A stretch of DNA of 62,304 nucleotides from Arthrobacter sp. CAU 1506 (GTDB taxonomy: Bacteria; Actinomycetota; Actinomycetes; Actinomycetales; Micrococcaceae). The notes beneath the pieces are model-generated. The model was not told the origin of the DNA, did no database searches, and was given only the letters and a program-made list of their open reading frames with translations. Shown piece after piece: positions 44,339-51,909 of the stretch (the first letter of the stretch is position 1; each line of letters opens with the position of its first letter). Made by a program: the position numbers and the translations under genes. Where the stretch lies: positions 1 through 62,304 of the forward strand of contig NZ_SUKC01000020.1 of the NCBI RefSeq assembly GCF_005047635.1, in the 5' to 3' direction.

Positions 44339-44511
44339 AGCAGGCCTCCGATGAGGATCAGGACAACGGGCATGGCGACGGTAGCCAGCAGCAGCAGGAC
44401 GTAGTCCCGGACCAGCAGCGGATCCCCTTGGTTTTCGGGCTGTTCGATGGCCTCGATGAGTTCGGCCAGCTCAAGGCTGCCTGCATCTGCCGGGCTTGGG
44501 GTGGCCGTCAC
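44335..44511 (-). CDS. 58-residue single-span membrane protein linked to the NCS1 permease
   Basis: Starts at a GTG that overlaps the LLM stop (GTGA) and ends overlapping the NCS1 start (ATGA). The N-terminal half is acidic (SLELAELIEAIEQPENQGDP) and the C-terminal half is one hydrophobic helix (DYVLLLLATVAMPVVLILIGGL). It is too small for most automatic callers. Tight coupling on both sides is strong evidence that it is real. A role as a small accessory subunit of the permease is inferred from position. Confidence 0.75.
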   Translation of the reverse strand: MTATPSPADAGSLELAELIEAIEQPENQGDPLLVRDYVLLLLATVAMPVVLILIGGLL

Positions 44512-45584
44512 CGGAGGACTTCCTGGCGGGCGCGGTCGACCTGCGGGATGACCTGGGAGCCAATGAGTTCCAGAGACTTCATGATGTTCTCGTGTCCCAT
44601 GCCGTCGATACGCAGCAGGACCTCGTCCACGCCCATGGCCTCGAGGCGCTCGATACGCTCGATGAAGTCCTGCGGGGTGCCGATCATGACCGAGGGCGTG
44701 TAGTCGCATAGCCAGTCCAGGTCGTCGCCGTGCTCGATCAGTTGATCCAGCGTGTCCAGGTATTCGTAGGCGGGGTTCTTCGACAGTGGGATGTAGAGGT
44801 CCAGGATGAACTTGAAGTACCGCAATGCGATGTCGCGGGCAATGGCGCGGGCTTCTTCGCGGGTTTCGGCACAGTATGCGGTGGCCACATAGAGTCCGCG
44901 GTAGTCGTTCGGCGCCTTGACCGATGAGTGGTCGGCCGTGTCAAAGGCGGTGCGGTAAGCGTCAAGGCATTCCTGGAGGTAGTCGAATCCGAAGTAGTTC
45001 TCGAACGAGATGGCCCCGATACCCCTCCGGCCGGCGTTGGTGTGGGTTTGGACGCTGGAAGCTGCGACGGACATGGGCGGGTGCGGGCCCGTGATGGGCT
45101 TGGGCACCACTTCAACCGGTGGGATCTGCCAAACGGGACCGTTGTGTTCGAGTTTGTCGTCGGTCATGGCCTTGATGAGCACGTCCATGGAGTCTTCCCA
45201 TTGCGCGCGGGTGTCCTTGGGGTCAACGCCGAAAGCGCCGAGAGTGGTCAGGTTGTTCGAACGCGCGGTACAGATCTCCGCCCGCCCGCCCGAGACGATG
45301 TCCAGGGTTGCCAGCCGTTCGGCTACGAGGATGGGATGGTTCCATTTGAGCATTACCGAAGCCATGGTCCGCAGCTTGATGTTGTTGGTCCGCATGGCGA
45401 TGGCGGAGTAGAGCACTTCCGGTGCCGCTACCGAAAAGTTTGGCGGGCTGAAGTGCTGTTCGGATGTGCCCCAGGTCGAAAAGCCGAGTCGGTCGGCCAA
45501 AGATACCTCCTCGATCAGCTGGTGATACCGCTCGGAGACGGTTGTGCCTGCCAGGTCGCCTTCCTGCAAAAGACCGATACGCAT
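44508..45584 (-). CDS. LLM-class flavin-dependent monooxygenase
   Basis: 358 residues of the bacterial-luciferase-like TIM-barrel family. It starts MRIGLLQEGDLAG after a perfect AGGAGG. Motifs: GFSTWGTSEQHFSPP, RTNNIKLRTMASV, ERLATLDIVSGGRAEIC, and a C-terminal PSVMIGTPQDFIERIE. Such enzymes use FMNH2 from a separate reductase to oxygenate a substrate, including ring opening as in RutA. A flavin reductase gene lies at 48360. It heads the operon LLM, small membrane protein, NCS1, EthD, amidohydrolase, aldehyde dehydrogenase. Confidence 0.9.
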   Translation of the reverse strand: MRIGLLQEGDLAGTTVSERYHQLIEEVSLADRLGFSTWGTSEQHFSPPNFSVAAPEVLYSAIAMRTNNIKLRTMASVMLKWNHPILVAERLATLDIVSGGRAEICTARSNNLTTLGAFGVDPKDTRAQWEDSMDVLIKAMTDDKLEHNGPVWQIPPVEVVPKPITGPHPPMSVAASSVQTHTNAGRRGIGAISFENYFGFDYLQECLDAYRTAFDTADHSSVKAPNDYRGLYVATAYCAETREEARAIARDIALRYFKFILDLYIPLSKNPAYEYLDTLDQLIEHGDDLDWLCDYTPSVMIGTPQDFIERIERLEAMGVDEVLLRIDGMGHENIMKSLELIGSQVIPQVDRARQEVLR

Positions 45585-45706
45585 AGTTCCTCCTATTTAG
45601 GAAATGGGTGGGTGGGACAAAACGGGGACAAAACGGGTGGGAAGCTGTGAAGACGCCGCGGCGGCCGGCGGCTTCAGTGACGGTGCTGTCTTGTAGTGTG
45701 ACTCTT

Positions 45707-46786
45707 ATGCAACTGCTCGCCGATCCTGTCAGCTCTGAGGGAACAGTGGACTCCGGCCGTGCTGCTTCCGGGCATTCTGAAGCGCCGCGGATCCTGCGCT
45801 CCGATCAGGAAGCCGGCGAACTGTCCCGCTTGGACCTGGACCTGATTGAGCAGCTTCAGCTCGACGGCCGGGTGCCTTATGCTGCGTTGGCCCGCCAAGT
45901 TGGGGTCACGGAGAAGACGGTCCGCCGACGGGTGTCGCATCTGCTGGAGGAAAACTACATCCAGATCTCGGCCGTGACGGACCCGGCACTGCTTGGTTTT
46001 AGGGCGATGGCCATTGTGCTGCTGAGCGTCGATGGTACCCGCAGCCCCGCGGAACTGGCCGGTCAACTCGCGCTCCTGCCGGAGGTTGACTACGTCACGG
46101 TGACGACCGGGCCCTTCGCGGTGCAGGCCGAAGTCATTTGCGTGGACGGCAAGGAACTGCATGATGTCGTCTCTGACAAAATCCGCAGGCTGTCGGGAGT
46201 ACGCGAAGTCGAGGTCCTTCCCTATCTGCGCCTGCATTACCAAGAAGCCAGGTTTTCCGGAGTCCGGGTCGACGACGGCCGCACCGGAGTCCGGCCCCGC
46301 GCTCTGGACGACACGGACCGGGTGATCATCGCCCGCTTGGCGGGGAACGGACGCGCGTCCTTCCGTCAGCTGTCGGCCGAACTGGACGTGTCCGAGACTA
46401 TGGTCCGCCAGCGTTACGCGCGGCTCGTGGATTCCGGTGCCGTGCGTGTGATGTGCATTGTCAATCCATTGCGGCTCGGCTTCCGGTCCACCTGTTGGGT
46501 TGGTCTGAAGCTGGATCAAGGCGCTAAAGCCGTGGAAGTAGCCGAATCGCTCACGCAACTGCCCGTGGTCTCGTACGTGGCGATCACTGCGGGCCGGTTC
46601 GACGTTCTCGCCGAAGTGGTTACCTCGGACGGGGAAGCACTGCTCAAGGTGTTGGACGACCAGATCCGGTCTCTGGACGGTGTGCGAAGCTTGGACACGT
46701 GGCTGTATCTGGACCTGCATTACAAGGCGCTTCAGCCGCGCCAAGGGCCGGGGCCAGCTCATGCCAGGGACATCCAGACAGTCTGA
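45707..46786 (+). CDS. Double-unit Lrp/AsnC-family regulator
   Basis: 359 residues: two complete Lrp/AsnC modules in one chain. The first winged helix is at about 42-85 (LDLDLIEQLQLDGRVPYAAL, then TEKTVRRRVSHLLEE) with its RAM-like domain. The second starts near 203 (LDDTDRVIIARLAGNGRASF, then SETMVRQRYARL). Usual Lrp proteins are ~150 residues. The start is uncertain because no Shine-Dalgarno precedes ATG 45707, and the frame is open to 45608. It is divergent from the LLM operon and its end overlaps the convergent aldehyde dehydrogenase by 28 bases. It probably controls both. Confidence 0.87.
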   Translation: MQLLADPVSSEGTVDSGRAASGHSEAPRILRSDQEAGELSRLDLDLIEQLQLDGRVPYAALARQVGVTEKTVRRRVSHLLEENYIQISAVTDPALLGFRAMAIVLLSVDGTRSPAELAGQLALLPEVDYVTVTTGPFAVQAEVICVDGKELHDVVSDKIRRLSGVREVEVLPYLRLHYQEARFSGVRVDDGRTGVRPRALDDTDRVIIARLAGNGRASFRQLSAELDVSETMVRQRYARLVDSGAVRVMCIVNPLRLGFRSTCWVGLKLDQGAKAVEVAESLTQLPVVSYVAITAGRFDVLAEVVTSDGEALLKVLDDQIRSLDGVRSLDTWLYLDLHYKALQPRQGPGPAHARDIQTV

Positions 46787-48243
46787 GTTTCCAGATACTT
46801 TTCCAGCCCCTCCGGGCCACAGTCCTTGCCGAACCCTGAGCTCTTGAATCCACCGAATGGCGCCGCGGCGTTGTAATCGGCGTAAGTGTTGACCCAGACC
46901 GTTCCTGCCTGCAGCCGCTGCGCCACAGTGTGAGCCTTGCGGACATCATTGGTCCAGACTCCGGCGGTCAGCCCGTACTTACCGGAGTTGGCACGCGGCA
47001 TCAGCTCCTCGACGGAGTCGAAAGGCTGGATCACCAGAACCGGACCGAAGATCTCCTCTGCCACTACTGCGTCGCTGTCGGCGGGGCCGACAACGGCAGT
47101 GGGCTCCAGAAAATAGCCGCCGTCCTTGGGCCGGGAACCGCCGAAGGCGACCTTAGCTCCCGTGCCGGATACCGTATTCAAGTAGCCTTCGACCTTCTCC
47201 CGATGCACGGCCGAGGACAGCGGGCCCATAGTAGTGGTCCTGTCCAGTCCGTGGCCGAGAACCAGTGCATCAGCGTGTTCCTTCACCGCGGCGAGCACAT
47301 CATCCACAGCGCTCCGCTCGACCATGAGACGGGATCCACTGAAGCAAACCTGCCCGGAATAGAAGTACGCCGTGGTGGCCGCATACGTCGCCGCCTTGGC
47401 GATGTCGGCGTCCGCGAAGATGATGTGCGGGTTCTTTCCACCGAGTTCCAGTGAGATGTGCTTTAAGGACCGGCCGGCCTCAGCGCCCAAGTGGCGGCCC
47501 GTTGCCTCCGAACCGGTGAATGAGATCTTGGAAACCTGAGGGTGGGAGACCAGCGCCTGCCCGGTCGCCGCACCCGTGCCAGTGACGACATTGACGGTTC
47601 CCGCCGGCAGCCCGGCCTCGACGGCGAGTTGGGCCAGGCGCAGCGAAGACAGGGAAGTGAGTTCGGAAGGTTTGAGCACGACGGTATTGCCGGCGGCCAA
47701 GGCCGGGGCGAGCTTGATTGCAGCCTGACAAAGGGGAAAATTCCAAGGGGTAATTGCCGCTACCACACCCAGCGGGATTTTACGTGTATAGACATGTGAA
47801 TTTGGGGTGGAGACGGGCACTGTAGCGCCTTGTATTTTGGTAGGCCAGCCGGCGTAGTAGCGGAACTGTTCCACCGCTAGCGGGACATCCACGCTCTCTA
47901 CATAGGTAACTGGTTTGCCCCCTTCAAGCGCGTCGTACTGGGCTAGTTCGAGGGCGTTTTCTTCGATCAGGTCTGCTAAACGGTGCAGCAGTTCTTCGCG
48001 GCGCGCCGGCAGCATGCTGCCCCATTCTCCTTCGAAGGCTGTTGCAGCCGATTCAACAGCCCGGTCAACAGTTTTCGCATCAGTCTCGGCGATCTTGGTG
48101 ATAACCCGGCCCGTGGCCGGGTCCACGGTATCGATCGTTGATCCATCGGTGGAAATTTCCGTTCCGCCGATGAAAGCACCGTGTTCGGCGGAGGCGAACG
48201 AAGCCGCCTGGGGCAGCATCAGGGATTCAGCTACTGCAGTCAT
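46759..48243 (-). CDS. NAD-dependent aldehyde dehydrogenase (BetB/PuuC-like)
   Basis: 494 residues: GAFIGGTEISTDGSTIDTVD N-terminus, TPWNFPLCQAAIKLAPAL, catalytic E in LELGGKNPH and C in SGQVCFSGSRL, and the end FGGFKSSGFGKDCGPEGLEK typical of betaine/aminoaldehyde-type enzymes. It starts after AGGAGT. This is the third aldehyde dehydrogenase of the window. It shares its strand with the LLM operon and the flavin reductase, and is likely part of the same pathway. Confidence 0.92.
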   Translation of the reverse strand: MTAVAESLMLPQAASFASAEHGAFIGGTEISTDGSTIDTVDPATGRVITKIAETDAKTVDRAVESAATAFEGEWGSMLPARREELLHRLADLIEENALELAQYDALEGGKPVTYVESVDVPLAVEQFRYYAGWPTKIQGATVPVSTPNSHVYTRKIPLGVVAAITPWNFPLCQAAIKLAPALAAGNTVVLKPSELTSLSSLRLAQLAVEAGLPAGTVNVVTGTGAATGQALVSHPQVSKISFTGSEATGRHLGAEAGRSLKHISLELGGKNPHIIFADADIAKAATYAATTAYFYSGQVCFSGSRLMVERSAVDDVLAAVKEHADALVLGHGLDRTTTMGPLSSAVHREKVEGYLNTVSGTGAKVAFGGSRPKDGGYFLEPTAVVGPADSDAVVAEEIFGPVLVIQPFDSVEELMPRANSGKYGLTAGVWTNDVRKAHTVAQRLQAGTVWVNTYADYNAAAPFGGFKSSGFGKDCGPEGLEKYLETQTVWMSLA

Positions 48244-48359
48244 GGGTGTGTACTCCTATCGAAAAGAATCTCCGGGATTTGAGGCGAGGCAAACAGAGGG
48301 CGCAGACGGCAGGAACGCCTCAGGGAAGGTATCGGCACCGGCAGGGCCGCTTGGGGTTT

Positions 48360-48872
48360 TCAGACAGCGGGTGAAGCGAGCATCTGGCGACGGTGGTACA
48401 CGATCGGACGTCGGTCCTCTGCGTGCTCTATGCCGCAGATGCGGCCGACGACAATGGTGTGGTCCCCGCCCGGCAAAAGGTCCGAGACCACGCAGTCCAA
48501 AACTATGGCGGCACCGGCAAGCAGGGGCTGCCCTGATTCGCTGAACGTCCAATCGGTGTCATCGAACTTTTGCGGTCCCTTCTTTGCGAAAGCCAAAGCC
48601 GTCTCCTGTTGCCCCTCAGCGGTGATGTGGATCAGGAAGCTTCGACCCAGGCTGAGGGCTGAAAGGGTGTCCGATGCTGCGTCCAGACAGACAAGGACCA
48701 GCGGCGGCGTCATGGAAAGCGAACTCACTGCGGACACCGTGGCCCCGTGGGGAGTCCCGTCCCAAGCGACAGTGGTCACGATCGACACGGCCGCGGGCAA
48801 GTCCGCCATAGCTGCGCGGAACGCGTCCTGATCCACCAGATTCTCGTGAGGTACGTCACTGTTGATAGTCAT
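48360..48872 (-). CDS. Flavin reductase (FMN-binding split-barrel)
   Basis: 170 residues: FRAAMADLPAAVSIVTTVAW, GATVSAVSSLSMTPPLVLVC (flavin-binding strand), and a GGDHTIVVGRI end. This is the HpaC/RutF-type short-chain flavin reductase that gives FMNH2 or FADH2 to a monooxygenase. The obvious partner is the LLM enzyme at 44508. No Shine-Dalgarno precedes the ATG, and an AT-rich palindrome overlaps the start, so a leaderless mRNA is possible. Confidence 0.9.
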   Translation of the reverse strand: MTINSDVPHENLVDQDAFRAAMADLPAAVSIVTTVAWDGTPHGATVSAVSSLSMTPPLVLVCLDAASDTLSALSLGRSFLIHITAEGQQETALAFAKKGPQKFDDTDWTFSESGQPLLAGAAIVLDCVVSDLLPGGDHTIVVGRICGIEHAEDRRPIVYHRRQMLASPAV

Positions 48873-48874
48873 GA

Positions 48875-48890
48875 GAGGTACAGTATCCTC
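48875..48890. promoter_or_regulatory. Imperfect palindrome at the flavin-reductase start
   Basis: GAGGTAC-AG-TATCCTC ends two bases from the ATG at 48872. GTACAGTATCC recalls the sites of FadR-type GntR regulators, but no GntR gene is nearby. On the minus strand TACTGT could be a -10 box, so a bound protein would block the promoter. Confidence 0.35.
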
Positions 48891-49177
48891 ACTCTTGGGG
48901 GGGGTTCAAGACCGGAATTCAAATATTTCAGAATCTTTGAGACCGTAATTCGCACAGTGAGGATGGATGACTGCCCGTCGAAGGGTCTACCGGTCAGGAT
49001 TCAGTGTGGCTTCGTTTTTCCGAATCGACGTCATCGAGACGGATGCCGGCGAGCAGCGTGCTGTCCGGTTCGTCGCTGAGCATCCCGCCGTGCAGTTGAT
49101 AATCATCCACCGGGCCTTGCGAGACTTCTCTGCCCCGGGGTCCGGATTCAGTACGGGGGGTGTCCCTATTCTGTTCG
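48891..49177. other. Gene-free stretch between flavin reductase and IS110 relic
   Basis: Starts with a G-run (GGGGGGG near 48897) and an AT-rich patch (CAAATATTTCAG). A frame from 48967 on the plus strand is open but matches nothing known, and codon use is not convincing. It may hold the flavin-reductase promoter. Confidence 0.4.
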
Positions 49178-49678
49178 TCAAGGGGTCAGGCTGCCTTGAG
49201 CTGGGGTGTTTCGTGGAGGGTCATGTCGCGGAGCTGAGAAGAGGACATCGCAGCGGCGTCTGGCTAGAGCGATCAGGGCTTGGTTGTGGTGTTTCCCCTC
49301 GGCGCCTTTCCGGTCGTAGTAGGCGCGTGAAGCCGGGTCCTTTAGCGCCGCGGCAGCGGAGAGGAACAAGTCGCGTTTGAGGACTTTGTTTCCCTTCTTC
49401 GACGGCTGGTTGCCGCGGATCGAGGTGCCCGATCTCCAGGTCACCGGCGCGAGTCCAGAGTAGGAGGCCAAATGTTCTGCCGAGGCGAATTCCTTGCCGA
49501 CGATATCGGTGATGATCCGTGCTTCCGTCCTGACGCCGACCGCCGGCATGGATGTCAGGACGAGGTGAAGAGGGTGGGCCTTCACGAATTCTTCCACCCG
49601 GGCTAACATCTGGGTGCGCGAAGTACGCAGCTGCACCAGTTGAACCATCAACTGTTGGCTGGATGGTTCACACGGCAC
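49178..49678 (-). pseudogene. IS110-family transposase fragment (C-terminal, frameshifted end)
   Basis: Contains the Transposase_20 domain: HPLHLVLTSMPAVGVRTEAR, ASYSGLAPVTWRSGTSIRGN, KKGNKVLKRDLFLSAAAALK and YYDRKGAEGKHHNQALIALA. The N-terminal DEDD RuvC-like half is missing; upstream bases do not encode it. Close to the end the frame slips after CDVLFS: two bases appear lost, and the other frame gives the expected LRDMTLHETPQLKAA. The copy is therefore doubly broken. It lies between the monooxygenase module and the purine cluster. Confidence 0.85.
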
Positions 49679-50115
49679 CCTGGGCCAGGACTTGAGGAAG
49701 CCTCCGCGCGAATCCGACGACTCAAGCGTAGAGGCTCCCGACTCTCCACGTTGGTGAGCCGGTCATGCCACCGGCTCTCGTTCGCTGCTTCCCTCAGCCG
49801 TCCTCGCTCGTTCGGCGGGATCGTTCACCCGGATCGCGCGTCCGCTGGCGCGGCCGGCTGTTGGGACCAGCGCCTTCTTCGCGGGCCCGCGCCGATAACC
49901 GTGAATATGTCACCGGAAGCAGAGCTAGGACAAGTTCCCAGTCGGCGCAGAGGCAAGCCCAGTACTAGGGATATTCACAAGGGTGGCGGGTTGGCCTAGA
50001 CTGAGGCGCACCTGACGAGTTCCACCATTTAGACATCGAATCAAGTCGCCTTCTGGGCGATGGTCAAGGGTGTTCAGCGCTGAGGTGGAAACTGACGAAA
50101 GAGCTGACACCTGCC
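49679..50115. other. Gene-free stretch with a hairpin, before uraD
   Basis: An 8-base perfect hairpin GAGCCGGT-catgcc-ACCGGCTC lies at 49756-49777. A distant inverted pair GTGAATAT (49901) / ATATTCAC (49971) and the palindrome TCAGCGCTGA (50074-50083) are also present. The last lies about 30 bases before uraD and could be regulatory. No coding frame was recognised. Confidence 0.45.
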
Positions 50116-50610
50116 ATGAAGTTATCGTCCTTCAACTCCCTTCCGGCTAACGAGGCGGCCGCAGTGCTGCGCCCGTGCGTGGACAATTCCCGATGGGTGG
50201 CGGAGCTGGTTGATGCCCGCCCATTCGGCGATAAGGAGCAGCTGCTGGCCGCGGCCGAAGCGGCGGCGGAGCCTTGGAGCGAAGCCGAGATCGACGCGGC
50301 GCTGGCCCGGCATCCGCGCATCGGCGAACGGGCTGAGGGGAACAGCGCCGAAGCCGGCCTGTCCCGCGGTGAACAGGCCGGGGTGTCACGTGATGCCGTC
50401 GCTCAGGCGGAATTGCGCCGGCTGAACCTCGCCTATGAAGAAAAGTTCGGGCGCGTCTTCCTGATCCGCGCGGCAGGGCGCAGCACCGAAGACATCCTCA
50501 AGCAGCTCACCAGCCGGCTGGACAATACGCCGGAGGAGGAGATCGCCGTCGTGGGACAACAACTGCGCGAGATCGCCCTGCTGCGGCTGGACGGAGCGAT
50601 CGAGCCGTGA
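50116..50610 (+). CDS. uraD: OHCU decarboxylase (urate pathway step 3)
   Basis: Converts 2-oxo-4-hydroxy-4-carboxy-5-ureidoimidazoline to (S)-allantoin. 164 residues, normal length. The catalytic His is H66 in ARHPRIGE, with E71. The FGRVFLIRAAGRSTEDIL segment is the other family landmark. It is first of the purine operon and overlaps uraH by four bases. Confidence 0.93.
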   Translation: MKLSSFNSLPANEAAAVLRPCVDNSRWVAELVDARPFGDKEQLLAAAEAAAEPWSEAEIDAALARHPRIGERAEGNSAEAGLSRGEQAGVSRDAVAQAELRRLNLAYEEKFGRVFLIRAAGRSTEDILKQLTSRLDNTPEEEIAVVGQQLREIALLRLDGAIEP

Positions 50611-50948
50611 ACACCAGCCACATCACCACCCACATTCTGGACACCGGCACCGGGAAGCCAGCGTCCGGCGTCAAAGCCGTGCTGAAGGCTCAGACGGCGT
50701 CCGGCTGGCAGGAAGTCGCCGCCGGCCGTACCGACAGTGACGGCCGGATCAGGAACCTCGGCCCGGAGGCAGCCGGCCCCGGCGTCTATCGGATCAGGTT
50801 CGAGACAGGCCCCTACTTCGCGGCGGCAGGAGTGGAGACGTTTTTTCCGTCCGTCGACGTGACCTTCGAGGTCAAGGATCCGGCCCAGCACTACCACGTA
50901 CCGCTTCTGATCAGTCCATTTGCTTACTCAACCTACCGAGGGAGCTAG
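50607..50948 (+). CDS. uraH: 5-hydroxyisourate hydrolase (transthyretin-like)
   Basis: 113 residues with both signatures: the N-terminal ITTHILDTGTGKPASGV and the C-terminal YSTYRGS tail that closes the active site. Hydrolyses the unstable product of uricase. It starts inside the uraD stop, and ends 5 bases before the uricase start. Confidence 0.95.
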   Translation: MNTSHITTHILDTGTGKPASGVKAVLKAQTASGWQEVAAGRTDSDGRIRNLGPEAAGPGVYRIRFETGPYFAAAGVETFFPSVDVTFEVKDPAQHYHVPLLISPFAYSTYRGS

Positions 50949-50953
50949 CCAGG

Positions 50954-51862
50954 ATGAGCACAGCCGCCAACGCCAGAGCGTCCACCCGCGTGGTCCTGGG
51001 GCCGAACCAGTACGGCAAGGCGGAAGTCCGGCTGGTCAAAGTCACCCGGGACATCGACCGGCACCACATCCAGGACCTCAACATCACGTCCCAGCTGCAC
51101 GGCGACTTCGAGCAGACCCACGTCGCCGGCGACAACTCGCACGTGGTCGCCACGGACACCCAAAAGAACACCGTCTACGCCCTGGCTCGGAGCGGGGTAG
51201 GAGCCCCCGAGGAATTCCTGCTCCGGCTGGGCCGCTATTTCACCGGCCGGTTCGACTGGGTCACCGGAGGACGTTGGGAAGCAGAGCAGTACTTGTGGGA
51301 CCGGATTAACAACCATGACCACGCCTTCGTCCGCAATAAGAGCGAGGTGCGCACCGCCGTCGTCGGCCTCTCCCAGACCGGGACCACGGTGCTTGCCGGT
51401 CTCCAGGGCCTGACGGTGCTCAAGTCCACCGGCAGCGAGTTCCGCGGTTTCCCGCGGGACAGATACACCACGCTGCAGGAAACCACCGACCGGATCCTGG
51501 CCACCGACGTCACCGCGCGCTGGCGATACCGGACCACGGAGGCGGACTTCGACGCGGTCTACGCCAGTGTCCGGTCGCTGCTGCTGAAGGGCTTCGCCGA
51601 GACTCATTCGCTGGCCCTGCAGCAGACCATGTTCCAGATGGGGCGGCTGGTGTTGGAGGCGCATCCGGAGATCGAGGAGATCAGGATGTCGCTGCCCAAC
51701 AAGCACAACTTCGCGGTGGATCTGCAGCCGTTCGGCATGGAGAACCCGAACGAGGTGTTCTTCGCCGCGGACCGGCCCTACGGGCTGATCGAAGCAGCGA
51801 TCCAGCGCGAAGGGAGCCCGGCTAACCACGAGATATGGGCCAACCTGCCCGGATTCTGCTAG
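50954..51862 (+). CDS. Urate oxidase (uricase)
   Basis: Cofactor-free oxidation of urate to 5-hydroxyisourate. 302 residues; the two tunnelling-fold halves are seen, with the catalytic threonine region VVATDTQKNTVYALA near 70 and the second-half signature LPNKHNFAVDLQPFG near 255. The N-terminus LGPNQYGKAEVRLVKV is typical. It lies directly after uraH, giving the three urate-to-allantoin genes in a row. Confidence 0.95.
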   Translation: MSTAANARASTRVVLGPNQYGKAEVRLVKVTRDIDRHHIQDLNITSQLHGDFEQTHVAGDNSHVVATDTQKNTVYALARSGVGAPEEFLLRLGRYFTGRFDWVTGGRWEAEQYLWDRINNHDHAFVRNKSEVRTAVVGLSQTGTTVLAGLQGLTVLKSTGSEFRGFPRDRYTTLQETTDRILATDVTARWRYRTTEADFDAVYASVRSLLLKGFAETHSLALQQTMFQMGRLVLEAHPEIEEIRMSLPNKHNFAVDLQPFGMENPNEVFFAADRPYGLIEAAIQREGSPANHEIWANLPGFC

Positions 51863-51909
51863 CCGACGGCGGCCGGCAGCCCAGGACCGATCCCTCAGGG
51901 AGGAGCACG

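Noticed and set aside
49679-50115. Possible group II intron or IS200/IS605 hairpin end
   Set aside because: The hairpin at 49756-49777 is only 22 bases with no GAAA-capped domain V, and no reverse transcriptase or TnpA gene is nearby.
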